From Planktothrix sp. PCC 11201 (GTDB lineage: Bacteria; Cyanobacteriota; Cyanobacteriia; Cyanobacteriales; Microcoleaceae), in assembly GCF_900009135.1 (NCBI RefSeq), contig NZ_LT797693.1:315276-379275 (forward strand): a stretch of DNA of 64,000 nucleotides, given 5' to 3'. A program made the translations under genes and the position numbers. Under the pieces are notes generated by a model, which was not told where the DNA came from, ran no database searches, and worked only from the letters and a program-made list of their open reading frames with translations. Every line of letters starts with the position of its first letter. The first letter of the stretch is position 1. Positions 45,054 through 54,290 of this stretch are shown here, piece after piece.

Positions 45054-46094
45054 TTAAAGTAAAAGCAGTTGAATCCACTCATCCAATCGTTGACGATTGT
45101 CTTCTGTTAATTGTTGCCCTAATTTAGCAATTTCGCTCAAATTGGCTTCCGAGCAATCATCCATTTTTAAGGTTTTACGACTTTCCAAAACCGTATTAAT
45201 TCGCAAATAGTTTTCAGGATGTTCTGTGGTATCAAAGATTTGTTGCATTTGATAGTCCACTGTTTCCGCACCCCCGGTCATAATAATATCAAATAAAGGC
45301 TCAAGCCATTGTAATTTTCCCCAATCTTTTGCTTCTTCATAGGGATATTTCTTTTTAACCACTCCTGTACCTAAAGATAAAACCACCATTTCTTTAGCAG
45401 TTGGGCCTTTTTCATAGCGATTATCGAGATTAAAGTCACGATTAAATTTATGTCGAGCTTCTGCATAGGCACAAAGAGTAGGATTATTCGCAAAAACTCC
45501 TCCATCAATACAGGTATAAACATCCTGATTCATCGCCTTAATTTGAGCCACTTCAAAGAAGGTAGGGGCGGCGGAAGTGGCTCGTAAAACATCTTTAATA
45601 AAATAATCATCTTTGGGGTTTGAAAAAGCATCATGTTGGGTAAAAAATTGACTTTTTCGCTTTTCTATTTCATAGCTAGTAATTAAGCAAGGTTTCAGGA
45701 GTTCGCTCAATTTAAGGTCTTTAAAAAAATCACCCATGATCTGATCAAACTTGTGATAGGAGTATTTTTCATCAAATAATTCTCCCAAGACTGGCAAGGA
45801 ATTTTTAGAAATAGGCTCAAAGATTTGACTTGATTCATATCGAAAAAAATTATAAACCTGTTGAGCAGAACATCTGGGTCGCAGAGGATTTTCAGGATCG
45901 GGGCAAAGGTAAAGAGCCGTTAAAATTCCTCCGACGCTAGTTCCAGCAATTAAGTCAAAATAATCCGCTATTCTCGCATCGGAGTTTCCTGTAAAATCCT
46001 GTAATTTCTGTTCGACATACTTTAAAACTTCGGCGGAAATTATTCCCCGCAGTCCACCGCCATCTAAAGAAAGAATTCGAGTAAATTGTGCCAT
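45054..46094 (-). CDS. Patatin-like phospholipase
   Basis: The 346-residue protein has an oxyanion loop DGGGLRGII (residues 11-19), nucleophile elbow GTSVGG with Ser53, and catalytic Asp197 in DGGVFANNP, making a complete patatin dyad. It has no signal peptide or membrane segment. Substrate lipids unknown. Some patatins are CBASS effectors, but no nucleotide cyclase is nearby, so a housekeeping lipase is more likely. It precedes the RnfD-like gene by about 20 bp on the same strand. Confidence 0.9.
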   Translation of the reverse strand: MAQFTRILSLDGGGLRGIISAEVLKYVEQKLQDFTGNSDARIADYFDLIAGTSVGGILTALYLCPDPENPLRPRCSAQQVYNFFRYESSQIFEPISKNSLPVLGELFDEKYSYHKFDQIMGDFFKDLKLSELLKPCLITSYEIEKRKSQFFTQHDAFSNPKDDYFIKDVLRATSAAPTFFEVAQIKAMNQDVYTCIDGGVFANNPTLCAYAEARHKFNRDFNLDNRYEKGPTAKEMVVLSLGTGVVKKKYPYEEAKDWGKLQWLEPLFDIIMTGGAETVDYQMQQIFDTTEHPENYLRINTVLESRKTLKMDDCSEANLSEIAKLGQQLTEDNRQRLDEWIQLLLL

Positions 46095-46217
46095 ATTTTA
46101 AGATTTTCTCCTGTTTAAAAATCATGAATGAATTTATAATATAGCAGTCGTGCGACTCACGGTTAGGACACAGACAAATGCAGTAAAAAGTCTTTTCCCC
46201 CTGTTCCCTGTTCCCTA

Positions 46218-46850
46218 CTATATCTTCCATTTTTCAGATAAGTGATCTCTAATATCAAAAAAATCCGTCCAATTAATATAGGGTTTTTGGTATTCATCTA
46301 AATATTTTGCCAAGCGATCGCGCGCAAAAACAATCGGCGCGGCTAAGGCCATATTTAAGTCCGTAATCGAATCTCCAATGGCAATTTTTTCGAGGTTTGG
46401 ATAGCGTTCCATTACTTTGACTTTAGCGACTAATTCCGTATCGGCTTCAAACTCGGAATGAACCTTAAAATACTCCTCTGAGGTGTCTAAATCAACGGCA
46501 TACATCCCATCAATTTTTTGACTTAAATCTCCTAAAACCGTTTCAACCATCACCCTAACCCCTCCTGAAACTAGGATAAAAGGCACTTTTTGAGTATTAA
46601 GAAAATCCAGAAATTCCACAAATCCGGGTCGTATTTTCTTTGTCCTAGAAAATTCTATAATTTCAGGATAACAACGGGATGGGATTGATTCTAACATGGT
46701 TCTGACTCCTTCTCGTAAGGTCATTTCCTGGCGATATAATAAGGGCATAATTTCCGCCGCAATTTTTGGAGTAAATTCTTTTAACATTGCCACAAAGGTT
46801 TCTTCTGCGGTAATTGTTCCATCGAAGTCACAAAAAATAATTGGGTTCAT
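46218..46850 (-). CDS. mtnX: HAD-family phosphatase, MtnX-like
   Basis: The 210-residue HAD hydrolase starts with the catalytic motif FCDFDGTIT (Asp8 and Asp10), has the second motif LVSGG near 99, and ends with GDSITDLNMA near 158-167. The residues after motif I (AEETFVAML) fit the MtnX phosphatase of methionine salvage. Neighbouring genes give no support from context (patatin and recQ), so a related phosphatase is possible. ATG 46850. Confidence 0.77.
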   Translation of the reverse strand: MNPIIFCDFDGTITAEETFVAMLKEFTPKIAAEIMPLLYRQEMTLREGVRTMLESIPSRCYPEIIEFSRTKKIRPGFVEFLDFLNTQKVPFILVSGGVRVMVETVLGDLSQKIDGMYAVDLDTSEEYFKVHSEFEADTELVAKVKVMERYPNLEKIAIGDSITDLNMALAAPIVFARDRLAKYLDEYQKPYINWTDFFDIRDHLSEKWKI

Positions 46851-46910
46851 AATCAGTTTAGGTAGGTTATAGTAGAGAAAATTTGTCAGTTTTTTGTTAG
46901 CCCACTAGAT

Positions 46911-46963
46911 GCGCTAAAGCGCAACAACGAGCGCAACAACGAGCGCAACAACGAGCGCAATAA
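46911..46963. repeat. Tandem 12-bp repeat GAGCGCAACAAC
   Basis: Three full copies of GAGCGCAACAAC and partial flanking units, introduced by GCGCTAAAGCGCAACAAC. A similar lead motif, GTGCTAAAGCACAACAACGG, occurs near 13270. It lies between mtnX and recQ. No spacer-like pattern. Confidence 0.75.
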
Positions 46964-46967
46964 TGGA

Positions 46968-49154
46968 TTAATTAGGATGCTGTCGCCACCATTCCCGAAC
47001 CATTTTTATTTCTTCATAATTATAGTTTTCTCCCAAACATTCATAAATTGTTTTTAAGCTGGTATCTCCGACTTTTTCCATAGCCTGAATAATCAATTTT
47101 TGCCGTTCAGGTTCAACAAATTGATCGATATTAATATTCTGATTAGCGGCAATTAATTGGGTTAAATGATCGGCGATGGTACTGGTTTTTAAGCCTCGTT
47201 CATTGGCGATCGCATTTAAACTTAAACCATCTTGGGATAAAGATAAAGTCGTAATTAAACTATCGGATAAATCCTCCAGGGTGAGACGTTTAGATTCCGA
47301 TTTTTTAGAGGAAGAATTTGGCGGTTTTTGTCCATGACAATAGGTAAAAATAGCTTCCGTAAATTGTTGACCATACCGTTCTAATTTATAACTCCCGACT
47401 CCAGAAACTTGACTTAATTCCTCTAAAGTTTGGGGGCGTTGTTGTGCCATTAATTTTAACGTAGAATCGGAAAAAACCATATAGGGAGGGATAGATTGTT
47501 CATCGGCTAATTTTTTCCGCAGTTGGCGCAACTGTTCAAATAGCATTTCTACTTCTATGGCTAAAGAACGAGTTGATTTTTCAACATTTTGTTCTTTAAT
47601 TACCGTAATTTCAACGGTTCTTTCCCGTTTCATTACTTCCCAACTGCGGGAATTTAACTTTAAAATCGCATAACCATCGGTGGTTTGCTCTAATAGTCCT
47701 TGACGTAAAAGCGATCGCCCTAAATTCTTCCATTCTTCCGCCGTTTTATCCTTACCAATACCATAGGTGGAAAGTTGATCATGGCGTCGATCCAGAATTT
47801 TTTGACTTTTCGATCCTCTTAATACATCAATAATATAATTCATGCCAAATCTTTCATGACATCGGGCAATACAAGATAAAAATTTCATCGCTTCAATTGT
47901 CCAATCTTCCACCGGATTTTGTGTGCGACAATTATCACATTTGGCACAATTTTCCGAGAAAAATTCCCCAAAATAACTTAATTGAACCGTGCGCCGACAT
48001 TCCGATGCTTCGGCATAATCTAACATTTGTCGTAACTGTTGACGGGCGATCCGTTGTTCATCGGGATCGGGTTTTTGTTCAATCAAATATTCAATAGTTT
48101 TTAGATCACCATAACTAAAAAATAACGTACATCTAGCGGATTCTCCATCCCGTCCCGCCCGACCCGATTCTTGATAATAACTTTCTAAGGTTCGAGGTAA
48201 ACTATAATGAATCACAAAGCGAACATCGGGCTTATTAATTCCCATGCCAAAAGCAACAGTAGCCACCATAATTTGCACATCATCTCGAATAAACCGAGTC
48301 TGATTTTCTGACCGGATTTGATCTTCAAGTCCAGCATGATAGGGGAGGGCGGAAATCCCATGATTTTGTAACCGAAATGCCAAATCTTCTACATTTTTTC
48401 GACTTAAACAATAGATAATTCCTGACCCGCCCACCTCCTGAATAATTTTTAATAGCTGGGTAAAGGTTTGTTTTTTCTTGGGAATTACTTCATAATATAA
48501 ATTAGGACGATTAAAACTAGCAACATGAATATAGGGATTTTTTAACTCTAACTGTTGAATAATATCCTGTCTCACCCGTTGAGTCGCAGTCGCAGTTAAG
48601 GCTAAAACCGGAATTTTAGGATAGCGAATTCGCAATTGTTTGAGTTGACGATATTCGGGCCGAAAATCATGCCCCCATTCCGATACACAATGGGCTTCAT
48701 CAATGGCAAAAGCAGAGATTCCCAACTGTTCTTCTAGGGTGTCTAAAAAAAATAAAAATCGTTCGGATAATAAACGTTCTGGGGCTACATAAAGTAGTTT
48801 AATCTCTCCTTTTAAAATTGCCGATTCCCTTGATTTTACTTCCGCAGCCGTTAAGGTACTATTGAGAAAGGTAGCACCAACCCCATTATCTTGTAATGCC
48901 TCTACTTGATCTTGCATTAAAGCAATTAAGGGCGAGACGACAATCATTAATCCAGGTTTCAATAAAGCCGGAAGTTGAAAACACAGAGACTTTCCCCCTC
49001 CGGTGGGCATAATAATTAATAAATCTCGCTTTTGTAGCGCCTGTTCAATAATTTCGCGCTGTCCGGGTCGAAAGGAATCATAGCCAAAGAAATGTTTAAG
49101 GGACTGTTCTAGGGATTGGGGTTGGGCGAAGGGAGTAGAAATTAGCCCTGACAT
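46968..49154 (-). CDS. recQ: ATP-dependent DNA helicase RecQ
   Basis: The 728-residue helicase has Walker A MPTGGGKSLCFQLP near residue 49, DEAH box AIDEAHCVSEWGHDFRPEY near 153-171, the QxxGRAGRDG motif VI near 330, the RecQ zinc Cys set (CRRTVQLSYFGE, then CAKCDNC near 398-404), and an HRDC domain near 535-610. A further 115-residue C-terminal part follows, as in longer RecQ proteins. RecQ unwinds DNA in repair and recombination. A recJ gene lies nearby at 49717, and the two nucleases/helicases often act together. Confidence 0.95.
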   Translation of the reverse strand: MSGLISTPFAQPQSLEQSLKHFFGYDSFRPGQREIIEQALQKRDLLIIMPTGGGKSLCFQLPALLKPGLMIVVSPLIALMQDQVEALQDNGVGATFLNSTLTAAEVKSRESAILKGEIKLLYVAPERLLSERFLFFLDTLEEQLGISAFAIDEAHCVSEWGHDFRPEYRQLKQLRIRYPKIPVLALTATATQRVRQDIIQQLELKNPYIHVASFNRPNLYYEVIPKKKQTFTQLLKIIQEVGGSGIIYCLSRKNVEDLAFRLQNHGISALPYHAGLEDQIRSENQTRFIRDDVQIMVATVAFGMGINKPDVRFVIHYSLPRTLESYYQESGRAGRDGESARCTLFFSYGDLKTIEYLIEQKPDPDEQRIARQQLRQMLDYAEASECRRTVQLSYFGEFFSENCAKCDNCRTQNPVEDWTIEAMKFLSCIARCHERFGMNYIIDVLRGSKSQKILDRRHDQLSTYGIGKDKTAEEWKNLGRSLLRQGLLEQTTDGYAILKLNSRSWEVMKRERTVEITVIKEQNVEKSTRSLAIEVEMLFEQLRQLRKKLADEQSIPPYMVFSDSTLKLMAQQRPQTLEELSQVSGVGSYKLERYGQQFTEAIFTYCHGQKPPNSSSKKSESKRLTLEDLSDSLITTLSLSQDGLSLNAIANERGLKTSTIADHLTQLIAANQNINIDQFVEPERQKLIIQAMEKVGDTSLKTIYECLGENYNYEEIKMVREWWRQHPN

Positions 49155-49316
49155 TGCTCGTAATTTAGATAAAACGTCTTTTTTATTTTATGATTAAAAT
49201 TGGGTAAATGACTGCGAAATCTCGATAAAATTTTGTCATTGATAACCCAGACTAGACACTGAATGCCTCAAAGATGTTAAATTTTAATACAACGTTGTAA
49301 ATTTTAGAGGAGATTT

Positions 49317-49601
49317 ATGCCGAAAGCGATTTGGAATGGTGCAGTTTTGGCAGAAACTGACCAATGCGTTGTTGTTGAGGGCAATCAATATTTTCCCCCG
49401 GACTCCATCAAAGGTGAATATTTCAAAGAAAGTAACACTCATACAACCTGTGGTTGGAAAGGAGTTGCTAGTTATTATGATATCGTCGTTGATGGTCAAG
49501 TGAATAAGGATGCCGCTTGGTATTATCCTGAAACGAAATCTGCTGCCAAAAATATTGAAGGTTATATTGGATTTTGGAAAGGAGTTAAAGTTGAGGTTTA
49601 A
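49317..49601 (+). CDS. DUF427 domain protein
   Basis: The 94-residue protein is a single DUF427 domain: AIWNGAVLAETDQCVVVEGN at 4-23, PPDSI near 28, and CGWKGVASYYDI near 45-56. It is a small beta-barrel fold of unknown function found widely in bacteria. ATG 49317 follows GAGGAG at five bases. It lies between divergent recQ and co-directional recJ. Confidence 0.9.
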   Translation: MPKAIWNGAVLAETDQCVVVEGNQYFPPDSIKGEYFKESNTHTTCGWKGVASYYDIVVDGQVNKDAAWYYPETKSAAKNIEGYIGFWKGVKVEV

Positions 49602-49642
49602 GCGGTTTCATGTTTCTGGATGAACGTGAATTAACATAACTT

Positions 49643-49668
49643 GTAGGGGCGAGGTCATCTCGCCCTTA
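49643..49668. repeat. Hairpin GTAGGGGCGAGGTCATCTCGCCCTTA
   Basis: A short imperfect palindrome, GGGGCGAG-GTCAT-CTCGCCCT, after the DUF427 gene. It is similar in ends to the GTAGGGGCG repeat family and could terminate the gene. Confidence 0.55.
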
Positions 49669-49716
49669 TGCTCGAATAAGTACAATTAAACTATTATCAA
49701 TTAATCCTAATTTACT

Positions 49717-51819
49717 GTGCAACCTTCTCCCCCAGAGTCTTTTAATTCTCAACGACTTCCGAATCAACGGTGGTATATTTTTCCCCAACAACCCGACCTG
49801 GCACAACAATTGGCAGATGAGACGGGAATTATACCTTTAGTCACTCAAGTATTAATTAATCGCGGCATTGAAACCCCCGAACAGGCGGAGGCTTTTTTAA
49901 CCCCTGAATCTCAAGTTTTACCCTCTCCCCTAGAAGAATTTAAGGATTTAGAAAAAAGTGTAGAATTATTAGAAAATGCGATTAATCAGGGGGATAAAAT
50001 AGCAATTTGTGGGGATTATGATGCCGATGGGATGACCAGTACGGCTTTATTAATGCGATCGCTTTCTACCTTGGGAGCTAATGTTAATTATGCTATTCCT
50101 AGCCGCATGACCGAAGGCTATGGAATTAACACCCGAATTGTAGAAGAATTCCATCAGGAAGACGTTAAAATTATCCTGACCGTTGATAATGGAATTTCCG
50201 CCTATCAACCCATTGCTAGGGCTAAGGAATTAGGGTTAATTGTAATTATTACCGATCACCATGATTTACCCGAAAAACTACCCCCTGCGGACGCAATTCT
50301 TAATCCAAAACTATTACCTTTATTATCCCCCTATCGAGGATTAGCCGGGGTGGGAGTTGCCTATGTTTTAGCCATTTGTTTAGCTCAAAAACTCGGTAAA
50401 ATGCAAGGATTAGTCAATCCTTTGTTAGAATTATTTACATTAGGAACGATTGCCGATTTAGCCCCCTTGGTGGGAGTTAACCGCCGTTGGTTAAAACGCG
50501 GGTTAAAGTTAATTCCCTATTCTCAAATCACCGGAATTCAAGCCCTAATTCAAGTTGCTGGAGTCTCCACCGGATATCAGGTGAAATCGGAAGAACAGCC
50601 CGAAAATTCTCTCCCATCTAACAATAATAAAACCCTAAAACCCGATGATATTGGCTTTCGTTTGGGGCCAAGAATTAACGCCATTGGACGGTTAGCTGAC
50701 CCTCAAATTGTGATAGAATTATTAACCACAGAAAATATGGGAATTGCCTTAGAACGGGCAATGCAATGTGAACAAATCAATCAACAACGACAACTATTAT
50801 GTGAAGAAATTCAACAGGAAGCGATCGCTTGGATAGAATCACAAAATATTGATTTCAAACAAGAACGGGTGTTAGTGGTTGTCCAACCAGAATGGCATCA
50901 TGGCGTGATTGGAATTGTCGCTTCTCGGTTAGTGGAAAGATACGGCGTTCCCGTGTTTATTGGAACCTATGAACACTCAGAAAATGAAACAGAATCCCCT
51001 AAAATAGTTCGAGGTTCAGCCCGGGGAATTTTAGAATTTGATATCTTTAAAGCCTTAGAACATTGTCAAGATTTATTGGGTAAATTTGGAGGACATAAAG
51101 CCGCTGGAGGGTTTTCTTTCCCCGCAGAAAACCTAGATCAAATTAAAACCCGTTTAAGTGAATTTGCCCATCAATGTTTAGAATTAGAACATCTAAAACC
51201 CTTAATTAAAATTGATACTCAAGCTAATTTAAGTGAAATTAATTTTAATCTCTATGATCAAATTAATCAACTCCATCCCTGCGGAATCGAAAATAACGCC
51301 CCCACCTTTTGGACTCCTAACGTGCGAATTGTGCAACAAAAACTGGTGGGAAAAGGACATATTAAACTTACCTTAACCCAAGATAAATTTTCCCATACTC
51401 AACTCACCGCCTTACCCACAATTAATGCCATGGCTTGGCGTTGGGCCGACTATTTTCCCCTTCCCCACTGTTTAGATATCGCCTATCAATTAAAAGAAAA
51501 TAACTGGAATGGTCAAACCAATATTGAGTTAGAATTAGTCGGGGCAAGATTACCCGAATCTCCAGAAATCCAACATTCTCAAGTTAATAAAAGTGCGGAA
51601 TTTAACTATCACGATAAACACTATACTTGTAGTTTATCTTCTGTTGGTGAAACCCAAGAATTAAAAATCCGTAATCAGAAAGGGGAAGTATTAGCGATCA
51701 AAAAAGGTCAACGTTTTGGACTGTTAGGGACAAGTCGTCAGGATGCTAAAACCGTTGATGTATCTCAACCTGGGTTTTACAATTTAATTCAGGCGGCAGT
51801 TAAAGCGTTAGAAGATTAG
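49717..51819 (+). CDS. recJ: Single-stranded-DNA-specific exonuclease RecJ
   Basis: The 700-residue nuclease degrades single-stranded DNA 5'-3' in repair. The DHH phosphoesterase motifs are complete: GDYDADGMTSTALL near 99-112, TVDNGISAY near 148, TDHHDLP near 172-178, and ATIADLAP-like GTIADLAPLVG near 240. The DHHA1 domain has GGHKAAGGFSFP near 457-468, and an OB-fold domain follows. A cyanobacterial C-terminal extension (about 610-700) is also present. The start is GTG 49717. It is co-directional with DUF427. Confidence 0.94.
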   Translation: MQPSPPESFNSQRLPNQRWYIFPQQPDLAQQLADETGIIPLVTQVLINRGIETPEQAEAFLTPESQVLPSPLEEFKDLEKSVELLENAINQGDKIAICGDYDADGMTSTALLMRSLSTLGANVNYAIPSRMTEGYGINTRIVEEFHQEDVKIILTVDNGISAYQPIARAKELGLIVIITDHHDLPEKLPPADAILNPKLLPLLSPYRGLAGVGVAYVLAICLAQKLGKMQGLVNPLLELFTLGTIADLAPLVGVNRRWLKRGLKLIPYSQITGIQALIQVAGVSTGYQVKSEEQPENSLPSNNNKTLKPDDIGFRLGPRINAIGRLADPQIVIELLTTENMGIALERAMQCEQINQQRQLLCEEIQQEAIAWIESQNIDFKQERVLVVVQPEWHHGVIGIVASRLVERYGVPVFIGTYEHSENETESPKIVRGSARGILEFDIFKALEHCQDLLGKFGGHKAAGGFSFPAENLDQIKTRLSEFAHQCLELEHLKPLIKIDTQANLSEINFNLYDQINQLHPCGIENNAPTFWTPNVRIVQQKLVGKGHIKLTLTQDKFSHTQLTALPTINAMAWRWADYFPLPHCLDIAYQLKENNWNGQTNIELELVGARLPESPEIQHSQVNKSAEFNYHDKHYTCSLSSVGETQELKIRNQKGEVLAIKKGQRFGLLGTSRQDAKTVDVSQPGFYNLIQAAVKALED

Positions 51820-52265
51820 AAAATTTTATTCTATAGCATAGTTTAACTGGAGGGTTAAGATGTCGATGGGCTAACAAACCCTTAAACAAATTTGCTAATA
51901 CCCTTGAAGCCTTTCGCATAGATTCACAGCTAAAGAGTGCCACGAAAAATTGGAGATGTGCTGACTGAGTTTTTGGAAGTGTTGGGGATTTAGGAGATCA
52001 CGATCTCAATATTAGTCAGAGTGAGGATTTAGGGTATCTGTCTATCGAGTAATTTACATTGTCTATTGACGGTTAGTAGGGAATAAGGGCGATGTAAGGA
52101 AAATCTACAAAAAGAACAGATAGACTGTTACTCGTACAAATAAACCTCCTTCATGGACTTGGCTATAGCCCCTTGATTTTTCTCTAGGAAAAACAAACTT
52201 GACAGATTAAAATCTGAATGTTAGATTGTAATCTGGTTTAGCTATTATTAAATTTCAATTAAGCT
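51820..52265. other. 446-bp intergenic region, no gene recognised
   Basis: The stretch between recJ and the methylase gene has stop codons in all frames and no ORF above about 25 codons. It contains GGAGATCACGATCTC at about 51992-52006, a near-perfect 12-base palindrome (GAGATCACGATCTC), which might be a controller site, but this is weak. Part may be decayed coding sequence. The methylase promoter must lie here. No tRNA or repeat family identified. Confidence 0.5.
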
Positions 52266-54290
52266 ATGCAGCAAGATAATGAATTAGTAAGACAATTTAA
52301 CACTGGTCTCCAGGAAATGAGAGAATTATTTCATGAATCAGGAAGATTGGAAGATTCTAATGCAAAGCTTGATGAAATCACTAAATTGTTATGTCTTGAG
52401 ATAGCTTCCGTGCGCGACCCAAATCTTAAAGTACCTAGCTTAAAACAGCTTCTGAATCAATACACAGAAAAGGGCATAGTTCCAGCTTTGAATGAGGCAC
52501 TAATCTTGGCAAGCAAGAGTTCGATCCTCACAAACTATGATGGAGAGTCTCTTCTTGGGCCAAATCCAAAATTTAACATTGCAGAATCAGAAGAAAATCT
52601 AGCAAGAGCTTTGGCAGGCATAGTCTTAAATTCATTTAATGGATATTTAAGAGGCAATCATACGGCTAAAACATTTGAGTTTTTAAATGAAGCATTTAGC
52701 CACTTTATAAGAGATAATTTCCGTCAAAATATTGAAGATGCACAATATATGACTCCACCGGAAGCTGTTAACTATATGGCTGAATTAGGGGCAAGCTATT
52801 TTAAAGAAAAAAAATTAAAACAATCAGAACAATTTATTATCTGTGATCCTTCTTGTGGCGTTGGTTCTTTCCTTGCTCAGTTTTACCGAGTTTGGTGCAT
52901 GGGTGAAAAAGAAAGTGCTAATCTAGTTTTAATAGGACAGGATAAGGTTGATAGAATGGCACGTTTAAGCCTTTTAAATCTGGCACTTTTTGGCATAAAT
53001 GATGCAAAAGTATATCGAGGAAATTCATTATTAACTGGTTCTCCCTTAGATTTATACCATGAGAAATGTGACTTAATTCTTACAAATCCACCATTTGGTG
53101 CAAAATTTTCATGCCTTGATTTATCCCAAAATAATCACAACTTTTTTCCTTTACTTTGCAACTATATTCAGAATAAAACAGGAGAAATTGATTCAGAGTT
53201 ACTTTTTCTTGACAGGTATATTAGCCTTCTTAAGCCAGGAGGACTATTAGTAGCTGTTTTACCTGATTCCGTAATTTCTTCAGGTGGATTATCGGAACAT
53301 TTAAGAAAAAAGATTGAAGAGAAACTTACAATAAGATCTATAACAGAGTTGCCAGCCGTAACATTTGCTCAAGCAGGAACAAGAACAAAAACTTGTATTC
53401 TTGAATTAGAAAAAACATCTCCCCAAAATAATATTATTTTCATAAGCAAAGCATCAAGCCTTGGCTATGAGGTAGCATCTAAAAAAGGTGTTCCTTATAA
53501 AAGAATAGAAGGTAAAAATGATTTAGAAATTTTATCAAATATCATATCTGATGCAAATACTTCACGAAAAACATTTTCAAATTTCGAGCTAATTTTTAAT
53601 GAACCTTCATGTGTTGCTGTTAGTCAAAAAACAATTTCAAAGAAAACATGGACTCCCTCGCACTATTCGTCCAGTCGGCTATCAACCTTAGAAACACTTG
53701 AAAAATTAGGTAGTAGTGACAATTTTGAAGTGGTTCAATTAAAAGACATAGTGAGTATTCCTAAAAGAAGAAATCAAAGAATTTTAGATAAAAAAGAACA
53801 AAAATGTATTAGTGTTCTTCATATAGGAGCTTTTGGTACTGTAAATATAAAAGACTTTATGGAATATGAGCCAAAAACCCCTGGAAAATCTTGTAAACAA
53901 GGAGATATTCTCTTTTCAAAAATTAACCCAAGAATTCCTAGAGCTATAGTAGTTCCTAAATTACCATTTGAATTAACCTGCTCATCTGAATTTGAAATAA
54001 TGCAGCCAAAAAGTGGTTATAGTTCGTATGAAATTATGCTATTACTCTTGTCCGATTATGCACAAAATCAAATTCAATCTTTAACTTCTGGTACTTCTTC
54101 TTCACACAACCGAATTAAAACTAATGAGTTGATGTCAGTTAGATTAATAATTCCCCAAAAAGACTCACTTATGCGAGAAAAATATGAAAACGCAGTAAAA
54201 TCATTCTCAGAAGCTAACATCAAGATTCATGAGGCAAATATAATACTACAAAAAGAATGGGGATTAATTAATTCTCTATCTGCTACATAA
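52266..54290 (+). CDS. N6-adenine DNA methylase with fused HsdS-like specificity domain
   Basis: The 674-residue protein has an HsdM-like core: a helical N-terminus (1-155), AdoMet motif I DPSCGVGSF (residues 194-202), and motif IV NPPF (274-277) for N6-adenine methylation. From about 460 it carries a single type I-like target recognition domain, with QLKDIVSIPKRR then a central SKINPRIPRAIV segment, and a C-terminal helix (MREKYENAVKSFSEANIKIH). A single TRD plus dimerisation would read two identical half-sites, giving an interrupted palindrome. It lacks a nuclease domain. The convergent gene overlaps it by 15 bp and is probably the matching nuclease. Confidence 0.87.
   Translation: MQQDNELVRQFNTGLQEMRELFHESGRLEDSNAKLDEITKLLCLEIASVRDPNLKVPSLKQLLNQYTEKGIVPALNEALILASKSSILTNYDGESLLGPNPKFNIAESEENLARALAGIVLNSFNGYLRGNHTAKTFEFLNEAFSHFIRDNFRQNIEDAQYMTPPEAVNYMAELGASYFKEKKLKQSEQFIICDPSCGVGSFLAQFYRVWCMGEKESANLVLIGQDKVDRMARLSLLNLALFGINDAKVYRGNSLLTGSPLDLYHEKCDLILTNPPFGAKFSCLDLSQNNHNFFPLLCNYIQNKTGEIDSELLFLDRYISLLKPGGLLVAVLPDSVISSGGLSEHLRKKIEEKLTIRSITELPAVTFAQAGTRTKTCILELEKTSPQNNIIFISKASSLGYEVASKKGVPYKRIEGKNDLEILSNIISDANTSRKTFSNFELIFNEPSCVAVSQKTISKKTWTPSHYSSSRLSTLETLEKLGSSDNFEVVQLKDIVSIPKRRNQRILDKKEQKCISVLHIGAFGTVNIKDFMEYEPKTPGKSCKQGDILFSKINPRIPRAIVVPKLPFELTCSSEFEIMQPKSGYSSYEIMLLLLSDYAQNQIQSLTSGTSSSHNRIKTNELMSVRLIIPQKDSLMREKYENAVKSFSEANIKIHEANIILQKEWGLINSLSAT

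Noticed and set aside
45054..46094. Patatin as a CBASS phage-defence effector
   Set aside because: No nucleotidyltransferase or other CBASS gene is adjacent, and the neighbours are ordinary genes.
46911..46963. CRISPR-like array
   Set aside because: The unit is 12 bases, tandem, with no spacers between units and no cas genes nearby.
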